From Nitrosomonas eutropha (GTDB lineage: Bacteria; Pseudomonadota; Gammaproteobacteria; Burkholderiales; Nitrosomonadaceae), in the NCBI RefSeq assembly GCF_003201195.1, contig NZ_QICQ01000005.1, positions 1 through 64,000 of the forward strand: a stretch of 64,000 bases of DNA, read 5' to 3'. Shown here in pieces: positions 29,362 through 38,776 of the stretch. Each line of letters starts with the position of its first letter. Positions within the stretch are counted from its first letter, which is position 1. Position numbers and translations under genes: made by a program. The notes under the pieces were generated by a model. It made no database searches. It was given only the letters and a program-made list of their open reading frames with translations, and was not told where the DNA came from.

Positions 29362-29832
29362 ATGTTCATTGAATCACCTGGCCGAGCGATCAAGAACTAT
29401 CAGAGTGTCGGAGTTGAATCCGGCGTGGCATCTGCCGATCCACACAAGCTGATCGTGATGTTGTTTGAAGGCGCACGGCAGGCGTTAGATTGCGGCCGAC
29501 TATACATGCAGCAACATAGAATTGCTGCCAAAGGGGAGATGATCTCCAAGGCGATTATGATTATCGATCACGGCCTGAAAGCCAGCCTGGACAAAACAGC
29601 AGGCGGAGAACTGGCCACGCGGCTCGATCAGCTCTACGACTACATGACCACCCGACTGCTTACCGCCAACCTTCAGAATGATCCGGCCATCATCGAAGAA
29701 GTCAGCCAGCTGCTGGGCGAATTGCAAGAAGCCTGGGCTTCCATTGAAAAGCAACCTGTAGGCAAAATAGATACAAAAGTAGCTGTCAACACGATGATTG
29801 AACAAACAGTTGAAACAGGTGCAACTATATGA
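29362..29832 (+). CDS. fliS: Flagellin chaperone FliS
   Basis: 156 residues, longer than the usual about 130 because of a C-terminal tail. The typical helical bundle has ASADPHKLIVMLFEGARQAL and LYDYMTTRLLTANLQNDP. FliS binds the C-terminus of flagellin and keeps it unfolded for export. The start has the strong Shine-Dalgarno sequence AAAGGAGAAAA. The stop overlaps the start of fliT as ATGA. Confidence 0.95.
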   Translation: MFIESPGRAIKNYQSVGVESGVASADPHKLIVMLFEGARQALDCGRLYMQQHRIAAKGEMISKAIMIIDHGLKASLDKTAGGELATRLDQLYDYMTTRLLTANLQNDPAIIEEVSQLLGELQEAWASIEKQPVGKIDTKVAVNTMIEQTVETGATI

Positions 29833-30200
29833 ATCTCAACAACTCATCCAAACCTCCACCGGATGACAGCAACGACGGTATGCAAATGATCACCGCGTAT
29901 GAAGCAATCCTGACAATCACCAACCAGATGCTGCAAGCAGCAAAAAACAGCGACTGGGATAAACTGGTGGCACTGGAGCACGATTGTAAGTACCTGACCA
30001 ATCGACTGATGGAACAGCACACCCGGCAGCCATTAAGTGAAACTCAACAGAAAAAAAAAATTGACCTTATCCAGCAGATACTCGCTCGTGATGCTGAAAT
30101 CCGCACCATCACCGAACCTCGAATGACACACCTGCAAAATATGCTGACCAACCACGACCACAAACGAAAACTGGGACAGACTTACCAGACAGATACATAA
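29829..30200 (+). CDS. fliT: Flagellar export chaperone FliT
   Basis: 123 residues, helical and polar, with the pattern of FliT: an N-terminal ITAYEAILTITNQMLQAAKN helix, a WDKLVALEHDCKYLTNRLME helix and a basic C-terminal tail. FliT is the chaperone of FliD. It overlaps fliS by 4 bases. FliT is poorly conserved, so the call leans on position and length. Confidence 0.8.
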   Translation: MNLNNSSKPPPDDSNDGMQMITAYEAILTITNQMLQAAKNSDWDKLVALEHDCKYLTNRLMEQHTRQPLSETQQKKKIDLIQQILARDAEIRTITEPRMTHLQNMLTNHDHKRKLGQTYQTDT

Positions 30201-30566
30201 TGATATTCTGGATCACCACGTACATTTGGCTAAACAACAGATCCTTACGAAACAAGGACTCTATGGTCGAAAGCAGAAATAACAGGCAATAAGTGGAGAA
30301 GACGAGCCTGTAAAGCTTTTTGTGTAAACACCTTTGCCGGTTAATTACAGATGACCATTTAGTCAGTCACCAGATTCGATCATAAAGCGGTTTATGGCAG
30401 GCTTCCAATCCCGAATGGACGCATGGGGCTGAAATGAATACGGCTGACTGAAGAATATCCGTTTTATCGGGATCCTTCAGCCAGCCATAAAGAGCCGTAG
30501 TCAGAACACAAAATTACTGCCAGCAGTATATCTTTACTACTGCCGACACCAGGTTGCCAGATCAGA
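30201..30566. other. Region after fliT with a large inverted repeat
   Basis: 366 bases between the converging fliT and LTXXQ genes. It holds a 12-bp arm inverted repeat at 30442-30486, listed separately. No gene is evident. Confidence 0.5.
30442..30486. repeat. 12-bp inverted repeat, possible bidirectional terminator or IS scar
   Basis: GGCTGACTGAAG (30442-30453) pairs with CTTCAGCCAGCC (30475-30486) with one mismatch (A against C). The 21-base interior can extend the stem with a TATCCG/CGGGATA-like pairing. There is no T-run, and the position is between two converging genes. Confidence 0.5.
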
Positions 30567-31256
30567 TCAATGATCATGCTCTGTCTTTACATCTTTCAAT
30601 TTTTTGATCTGTTCAGGCGTCAATATGCTGCGAATAGCTTTTCGCTCTTCAATATGGTGGGCAACCATTTCATTGAAGCTATCAACAAGATCCTGCCCCA
30701 GTTTGCGTAAAGTTTCTTCATCAACGGCGGGTTGAGCAACCGCTTTACGGAAAGCTTTCATGCTTTCTTTCATTTTCTTTTTAAGATGATCATGCACTTT
30801 AGGATCTTCTTTCAGATGAATGCGTACGATTTTGCCAAGCTGTTCATCGGAAAGACCAAGTGCTTCCGCTTGCCTCACAACATTATGTGCATAGCTGTGA
30901 TGATGGTGCTCATGATCGGCCTTGTCTCCTCGATCATATCCTTCCTTATCTTTACTCTTATCTTTTCCCTTGCACTTTCCCTTTTCTTGTTTCGCCTGAT
31001 CTCCCTGATTATGGCCATCATGATCTGAATGGCCTGCATCACTTCCGCCTTTTTCTCTACCCTTTCCTTGTTCTTCCTGGGCCCTACCTTCTCCTTCCTT
31101 GCTCTGGTTTTGTTGAGCTTGTGCCAGGATAAGGGTAACTGCTTCTCCTCGTTGGATTAATGTTTCAGCAACCGGAGAAACAGCTGTTGCCGTGGTAGCG
31201 GGAATGGCAAATAAAGCGCCGATGAGGATTGATAATCCGGTCAATCTGATATTCAT
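30567..31256 (-). CDS. Periplasmic LTXXQ/Spy-like protein with His- and Lys-rich linker
   Basis: 229 residues from ATG 31254-31256, with the Shine-Dalgarno sequence AGGAGAAG just upstream. A signal peptide (about 1-25) is followed by a low-complexity linker rich in Lys, Glu, Gly and His (about 45-125), with clusters such as HSDHDGHNQ and DHEHHHHSYAH. The C-terminal helical domain has the LTXXQ-like LTPEQIKKLKD motif near the end. Relatives (CpxP, Spy, CnrX) respond to envelope stress or bind metals. The histidine clusters suggest binding of Ni, Cu or Zn, an inference from composition. Confidence 0.72.
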   Translation of the reverse strand: MNIRLTGLSILIGALFAIPATTATAVSPVAETLIQRGEAVTLILAQAQQNQSKEGEGRAQEEQGKGREKGGSDAGHSDHDGHNQGDQAKQEKGKCKGKDKSKDKEGYDRGDKADHEHHHHSYAHNVVRQAEALGLSDEQLGKIVRIHLKEDPKVHDHLKKKMKESMKAFRKAVAQPAVDEETLRKLGQDLVDSFNEMVAHHIEERKAIRSILTPEQIKKLKDVKTEHDH

Positions 31257-31279
31257 ATTACTTCTCCTGTTGTAAATAA

Positions 31280-33466
<2,187 letters not shown>

Positions 33467-33585
33467 GGTAATTGATCAATAACAATCTTCTTGATTGCAG
33501 TTATCTTCTCTTGCACGCGTATTACGCGTACGTAGCCAGTTATAATATAAGTGTAAAAAAATAACTTATTACCATCAGGATCAAT

Positions 33586-34332
33586 ATGATTGCAATTATC
33601 GGCGGCAGACGTATGAACAAACTGGCCGGCCTAGAAGTTACCCATCGTCAGGTCATAAGGACCCCTTATGGAGAACCGTCCGGTTCATTGATTTTTGGCA
33701 CGATCTGCGAGCACGAAGTTGTTTTTCTGTCCCGGCACGGCCATGGTATTACCATTCCGCCGCACATGGTCAACTATCGTGCCAACATCTGGGCACTGCA
33801 TACCCAGCAAGTCAAAAAAATCATTGCTGTTACATCAGTTGGCAGTATCCGTAAAGATATGGAACCTGGAAAAATCGTCATTCCTGACCAGATTATTGAT
33901 TACACCCATAGCCGGGAAGCTACTTTTCATGATCGATCTGACAAAGCCATCACCAATACAGATTTTACACAACCCTATTGCCCTATTGCACGCGACTGTC
34001 TCCTAAAGGCTGCACAGGATGCGGGTGAATCAGTTATTGATGGAGGTGTTTATGCTGCAACCGAGGGCCCCAGATTTGAAACAGCAGCAGAAATCAATCG
34101 TCTGGAACGTGATGGGGCAGATATAGTTGGGATGACGGGTATGCCGGAGGCAATTCTCACGCGGGAATTAGGTATTTCCTACGCGACCATTGCCGCCATT
34201 GCTAATCATGCAGCCGGACGCGGGGAAAGCAAACAAGCTATCCCGCTGCAAGCTGCGCACAAGGCACTGGAAGATGCGATGATGAATGTCAGAAATATAT
34301 TGGAGCATCTGGTAAGGAATAATGATGATTAA
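33586..34332 (+). CDS. S-methyl-5'-thioinosine/thioadenosine phosphorylase homologue
   Basis: 248 residues of the MTAP/MTIP family of purine phosphorylases, which cleave methylthio-nucleosides to release the base during methionine salvage. Visible motifs include [70 protein letters not shown] and ANHAAGRG. The start has AGGA before the ATG. The N-terminal phosphate-binding loop reads IIGGRRM where IIGGTG or IIGGSG is expected, so two conserved small residues are both Arg (see findings). The end overlaps def by 11 bases. Confidence 0.85.
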   Translation: MIAIIGGRRMNKLAGLEVTHRQVIRTPYGEPSGSLIFGTICEHEVVFLSRHGHGITIPPHMVNYRANIWALHTQQVKKIIAVTSVGSIRKDMEPGKIVIPDQIIDYTHSREATFHDRSDKAITNTDFTQPYCPIARDCLLKAAQDAGESVIDGGVYAATEGPRFETAAEINRLERDGADIVGMTGMPEAILTRELGISYATIAAIANHAAGRGESKQAIPLQAAHKALEDAMMNVRNILEHLVRNNDD

Positions 34333-34855
34333 ACCCGTATTAAAAATGGGGGACCCACGCCTGTTGCAGCCTGCGCAGAGAATTGAGCAATTTGACACAC
34401 CTGTACTCAAAGAATTATTGCAGGACATGCAAGATACGATGGCTGCACTCAATGGCGCCGGGCTCGCTGCCCCGCAAATCGGCATAAGCTTGCAAGTAGT
34501 CATCTTCGGGATAGAACACTCTCCGCGCTATCCGGATGTTGAAAGTGTGCCATTTACCGTGCTGATCAACCCCATACTCACCCCATTGACCGAAGAACAG
34601 GAAGAAGACTGGGAGGGTTGTCTGAGTATTCCGGGCATGCGCGGACTGGTTCCCCGCTACACTCACTTACGCTATCAGGGGGTGGATGAAACCGCTACTC
34701 CCATCGACAGAACAGTCGCCGGGTTTCATGCGCGCGTGGTACAGCATGAATGTGACCACCTGAATGGGATACTCTATCCTATGCGAATCAATGATCTGCG
34801 AAAATTCGGTTATACCGATACACTATTCCCAGGCCAGACAATCGCAGAAGACTGA
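34322..34855 (+). CDS. def: Peptide deformylase
   Basis: 177 residues. It removes the formyl group from nascent proteins. All three signature motifs are intact: [18 protein letters not shown] with the metal-binding Cys, and QHECDHLNG with the metal-binding His pair and catalytic Glu. The gene overlaps the phosphorylase by 11 bases, so the two are coupled. A second ATG at 34325 is an equally possible start. Confidence 0.96.
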   Translation: MMIKPVLKMGDPRLLQPAQRIEQFDTPVLKELLQDMQDTMAALNGAGLAAPQIGISLQVVIFGIEHSPRYPDVESVPFTVLINPILTPLTEEQEEDWEGCLSIPGMRGLVPRYTHLRYQGVDETATPIDRTVAGFHARVVQHECDHLNGILYPMRINDLRKFGYTDTLFPGQTIAED

Positions 34856-34876
34856 TTCATTCTTTGCACTACCTTG

Positions 34877-35290
34877 TTAATAAGGTTTGACCACAACCAA
34901 GATAACAATCGCAAACAGCGCCAGTACCGGCAATTCATTGAACCAGCGGTAGTAAACATGGCCATGCCGGTTACGATCATGCTTGAAATCGACCAGCAAC
35001 TTCCCGCAGTAGAAATGGTAAGCGATCAGCAAAACCACCAGTACCAGCTTGGTGTGCAGCCACCCTCCAGAAAAACCGTAACCAAGCCATAACCACGAAC
35101 CAAAAATGATCGTCAATAACCCACCTGGGGTCATAATGCCATAATAGAGCTTGCGCTCCATTACCTTGAACCGATCTATGCCCGCCTCATCCGTACACAT
35201 GGCGTGATAAACAAACAACCTGGGCAAATAAAACAACCCGGCAAACCAGGTCACCATAGAAATGATATGTAACGATTTAATCCAGAGCAT
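34877..35290 (-). CDS. hemJ: Protoporphyrinogen oxidase HemJ
   Basis: 137 residues with four hydrophobic segments, the size of HemJ (CopD/UPF0093 family). It oxidises protoporphyrinogen IX in heme synthesis. Family motifs are the N-terminal WIKSLHIISMVTWFAGLFYLPRL-type helix with the conserved His, then YYGIMTPGGLLTIIFGSWL, the KLVLVVLLIAYH helix with another His, and RWFNELPVLALFAIVILVVVKP. The gene converges on def and stands alone. Confidence 0.85.
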   Translation of the reverse strand: MLWIKSLHIISMVTWFAGLFYLPRLFVYHAMCTDEAGIDRFKVMERKLYYGIMTPGGLLTIIFGSWLWLGYGFSGGWLHTKLVLVVLLIAYHFYCGKLLVDFKHDRNRHGHVYYRWFNELPVLALFAIVILVVVKPY

Positions 35291-35568
35291 TGTGAAATAT
35301 CAGGTTTAAAATCAGAAGAAGTCAGGGACCGGAAAAGTTTTAAGTAATCAGTACGATCGCTTGCCCTTGAATCCGGATAATTATTTTACACAAACAGAAA
35401 CATTTCATATTTATCCAGAGATTTTTGATATGACCGTACACTCCAATAATTATAGAGAATTGTCTACCCGGCTACTGCAAAAGAACTGGATGTTTTAACG
35501 TTATAACCTGAATCTGAATCACTGAAATCTGCGGCAGATAACAGACACGAAATACCGGATAAAAACCC

Positions 35569-37800
35569 ATGATAATCAGCCATAGCAGCAGACATTTATC
35601 CTTCAGCACAAAAGTACTGACTGTTCTCGTCCTACTTATCACTTATGGATCACTTTACCCAGGAAATTTCACACACGCCGCTCCTGGAGCACTTGAACAA
35701 TTTTTTATAAATCCGGGATGGACAACGTCCATCGGTGACATATTAGGCAATATCGTACTATTTCTCCCGCTTGGCATTGCCGGAGAACGAGTAATCCACT
35801 CGCAAAACAAGATACCCGGTTTATTGTTATTAACCATAATCAGCTTTATATTCTCACTGATTCTACAAATCCTGCAAATATGGTTACCTACCCGATCCGC
35901 AGCATTAGTGGATGTATTCTGGAACATAACAGGCCTGTTCACAGGAATCGGAGTAAGTGTCCTGATAAAACAGATATCCTTATTATGGCCAGGCAGGCAG
36001 TCTTTCCCGGGTGGCAAGGCTGCCATCCCTTTAGCAATATTATTGCTCTGGTTATGCAGTGAATTATTACCTCTCGTTCCATCCCTGGACTGGCAAAAAT
36101 TCAAGGATGCTGTCAAACCCCTGCAAACACTTGACTTCAGTTTCTCCTCTATCTGGATACATGCAGCAAGCATCATAACAGCCGGAAGCATACTTTCTTT
36201 ACTGGCCCCAAAACCCCTAGTCTGGCTGACAGGAGCACTACTATTCATTCTGGCCGGAAAAATTACGATTGTAAATCAGCTCCTTGACACATCAACCATA
36301 TCGGGGTTACTGGCGGGTTATCTGGCAAGCGTTTTGTTACTGAAAACCAGTCCACACACCAGGATAGTCGTCGCTTTCTGGTCGCTACTGACTGCTTGGA
36401 CTATTCATGCCCTGACACCTTTCTCCTTCACGATAGGTGGCACTTTCAATTTTATCCCCTTCGCCACCATGCTTGAGGGCTCCATGCTTACCAATGCTAT
36501 GGCATTGGTTCTGTCTCTTTACATCTATTCTGCCCTGTTATGGTTCGCTCCATATACCGGTGGAAATTTTCGTGGCATAGTCCTGGCACTGGTCTTCTGG
36601 TCGATAGTCATCGAACTGATTCAAATGGCGTTATTAGGGCGTAATGCAGATATTACCGAGCCACTACTGATCGGACTGATTGCATGGGGGTTGGGTGAAT
36701 CCAGACAACTTGAGTGCCGTATTGAAATACCTCATCCCATAGCTAACCCTGTACCGGACAAGCCCATTCCATTCACACCCCACTCTCACCGGACTGATTC
36801 CCCTACAAATCTGTCTTTATTCAGTGCATGGATTCCCGTAATTCTTTTGTCAATGGGAGCTACAAGCCTGCTCTGGCTGATCTTGCACTTGCCCCAAATA
36901 CCTTACAACCTCAAAGAGCTATTTCTGTTTGATGGCAATATATTATTTATATTCATTTTTATTCTGACACTACTATGGATCGGAGCAGGAGCCGCATGGA
37001 TCAGCTCCAGAATACTTTCCAGCACCAGACCCTTTATAAGCTTGCCAGGATGGGTACTCACAGTCAGTCTTATCAGCCTGGGGTTACTTTCAATCAGCGT
37101 AACCCAGGAAAGTATTGCCGATATCACTGGATCGAACAATATTTACTGGTTCGTTATTAACAAAGACATCTGGGGGGAAGGCTGGCGACATATCTTTGAA
37201 TGGCTTGGGCCAACATTGATTTCCACACTGGAAAGACCAGTTCGCTATACAGCGCTGTATGCACCCCTTGTCATCTTTCTGGCGCTGATTATCAGTTTCT
37301 TCAGCCTACGTAAACAGCGTGCACAAGTCACAAGAAAAATGCTTATTCTGGTTATCAGCGCGCTACCCTGGCTCTGGCTGGCCAAAACCATCACCTTTAG
37401 CTGGTCCTCAACTGACAACCTGAATGAGTTAATCGCCCGCACTGGTGCCATAGGTATGGGAGGAGGTTTTTATCTTTACGTTCTACTCTTTGTTCTCTGC
37501 GTTAACGCCATCATACTTGTCAATCTATCCGGTAACGTTATGGAATGGATCTTAGGGATAGTACTATCCCTCATAATGCTGCCAATAGGATGGTGGCTAC
37601 TCTCTCTTGGGCTGGAGTCCGAAGTGCATAAATATGGATATATTTTTTCCGGCCCCCAATTTCTGCTTGGCCCTGATCGTAAGCAAATTCTGCCCGAAGC
37701 AGAATTATTTACCCGCTGGTGCCTGGTACAAACCGGTTTCATTATCATTATCAGCTCAGGCATACGCAGTTTCAGCAGAATAACCCGGCAATATATGTGA
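35569..37800 (+). CDS. Large VanZ-type membrane protein
   Basis: 743 residues, far longer than the usual about 150-200 of VanZ proteins. It has roughly 18-20 hydrophobic segments. VanZ-like signatures occur in two places, suggesting a duplication: the N-terminal GNIVLFLPLGIAGERVI with SLILQILQIWLPTRSAALVD and DVFWNITGLFTG, and a second copy around residues 290-375 (FNFIPFATMLEG, ELIQMALLGRNADITE). The C-terminal third is an unrelated polytopic region. No enzymatic residue is obvious. It is a single gene with no clear operon, upstream of tRNA-Lys. VanZ proteins are linked to glycopeptide tolerance, but that is unproven here. Confidence 0.72.
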   Translation: MIISHSSRHLSFSTKVLTVLVLLITYGSLYPGNFTHAAPGALEQFFINPGWTTSIGDILGNIVLFLPLGIAGERVIHSQNKIPGLLLLTIISFIFSLILQILQIWLPTRSAALVDVFWNITGLFTGIGVSVLIKQISLLWPGRQSFPGGKAAIPLAILLLWLCSELLPLVPSLDWQKFKDAVKPLQTLDFSFSSIWIHAASIITAGSILSLLAPKPLVWLTGALLFILAGKITIVNQLLDTSTISGLLAGYLASVLLLKTSPHTRIVVAFWSLLTAWTIHALTPFSFTIGGTFNFIPFATMLEGSMLTNAMALVLSLYIYSALLWFAPYTGGNFRGIVLALVFWSIVIELIQMALLGRNADITEPLLIGLIAWGLGESRQLECRIEIPHPIANPVPDKPIPFTPHSHRTDSPTNLSLFSAWIPVILLSMGATSLLWLILHLPQIPYNLKELFLFDGNILFIFIFILTLLWIGAGAAWISSRILSSTRPFISLPGWVLTVSLISLGLLSISVTQESIADITGSNNIYWFVINKDIWGEGWRHIFEWLGPTLISTLERPVRYTALYAPLVIFLALIISFFSLRKQRAQVTRKMLILVISALPWLWLAKTITFSWSSTDNLNELIARTGAIGMGGGFYLYVLLFVLCVNAIILVNLSGNVMEWILGIVLSLIMLPIGWWLLSLGLESEVHKYGYIFSGPQFLLGPDRKQILPEAELFTRWCLVQTGFIIIISSGIRSFSRITRQYM

Positions 37801-37827
37801 TCACTTTCTTCTAATCACGATAAAGTG

Positions 37828-37856
37828 TTCCCCAATGAGGAATGAATTGGTATAAT
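37828..37856 (+). promoter_or_regulatory. Promoter of tRNA-Lys
   Basis: A perfect -10 TATAAT at 37851-37856 lies 10 bases before the tRNA 5' end, with TTCCCC (three of six) at the -35 position 17 bases upstream. Confidence 0.6.
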
Positions 37857-37866
37857 TGCCGCCTTC

Positions 37867-37942
37867 GGGTCGTTAGCTCAGCCGGTAGAGCAGCGGACTT
37901 TTAATCCGTTGGTCGCGCGTTCGAATCGCGCACGGCCTACCA
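37867..37942 (+). tRNA. tRNA-Lys (anticodon TTT)
   Basis: A 76-base cloverleaf: acceptor GGGTCGT pairs with ACGGCCT (with G-T pairs), D-arm GCTC/GAGC, anticodon stem GCGGA/TCCGT with loop CTTTTAA and anticodon TTT at 37900-37902, T-arm with GTTCGAATC, then ACCA encoded at 37939-37942. An intrinsic terminator follows. Confidence 0.97.
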
Positions 37943-37948
37943 GACACA

Positions 37949-37983
37949 GGCACTTGGTCAGAAAATGGGCAAGTGCCTTTTTT
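37949..37983 (+). terminator. Terminator after tRNA-Lys
   Basis: GGCACTTG (37949-37956) pairs with CAAGTGCC (37970-37977), followed by a run of six T. It ends the tRNA transcript before the DedA gene. Confidence 0.85.
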
Positions 37984-38090
37984 ATTGTTCAGATTTATTC
38001 ATGCTTCGAGGTAATCTGGTGCGGTATTCTTGCACTGATTGTTACAAACCGTAACCTCGTTCTCCACAACAAACCCATATCCCCCTGCCC

Positions 38091-38741
38091 ATGTTTCTTA
38101 TCGACTTCATTATCCATATTGATAGCCACCTGCGGGAGCTCGTCTTGGAATATGGAATATGGGTCAATGGCATTCTCTTTCTGATCATTTTTTGTGAAAC
38201 CGGGCTGGTTGTATTTCCTTTTTTGCCTGGTGATTCCTTGCTGTTTGCTGCAGGATCACTCGCATCGATACAAGGATCACAGCTTAATCCCCATATCCTG
38301 TTTGCCGGGTTATGCCTGGCTGGTATTTTGGGTGACAGCCTTAATTACTGGATAGGTCAAGAATTCGGGCTAAAGGTTTTTACCCCGGAGAAGTTTCGCT
38401 TCCTTAAACAGGAGCATCTTGATAAGACGCATGCCTTTTATCTCAAATACGGTGGCAAAACGATTATCATCGCGCGCTTTATCCCTATCATCCGTACTTT
38501 TGCTCCATTTGTGGCCGGTATTGGCACTATGCCTTATCGCACCTTTCTTACTTACAACATCATTGGTGCTGCGCTGTGGGTCGGGATATTTGTTTACGCT
38601 GGATTTTATTTTGGGCAACTCCCATTTATACAAAGAAACTTCAAGCTGGTTATTGTTGCGATCATTATTTTATCGATCATCCCACCTGTAATTGAATACC
38701 TTAAACATCGCTACGGAAAGAACAAACCAGACCAAGGTTGA
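38091..38741 (+). CDS. DedA/SNARE-associated family membrane protein
   Basis: 216 residues with about five hydrophobic segments. Family motifs include FCETGLVVFPFLPGDSLLF, the glycine-rich GILGDSLNYWIGQEFG and the reentrant ARFIPIIRTFAPFVAGIGTM, with the basic and acidic residues expected in the DedA reentrant helices. DedA proteins act in membrane homeostasis and are proposed flippases of undecaprenyl phosphate or phospholipids; the substrate here is not known. The start is taken as ATG 38091, without a clear Shine-Dalgarno sequence. Confidence 0.85.
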   Translation: MFLIDFIIHIDSHLRELVLEYGIWVNGILFLIIFCETGLVVFPFLPGDSLLFAAGSLASIQGSQLNPHILFAGLCLAGILGDSLNYWIGQEFGLKVFTPEKFRFLKQEHLDKTHAFYLKYGGKTIIIARFIPIIRTFAPFVAGIGTMPYRTFLTYNIIGAALWVGIFVYAGFYFGQLPFIQRNFKLVIVAIIILSIIPPVIEYLKHRYGKNKPDQG

Positions 38742-38776
38742 CCTGCCCTGTTCAAACATGCCGGATAATGAGGACT

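Noticed and set aside
35430-35498. 22-codon frame upstream of the VanZ-type gene
   Set aside because: It has only a weak ribosome site and no known similarity; it could be a leader peptide but nothing supports it.
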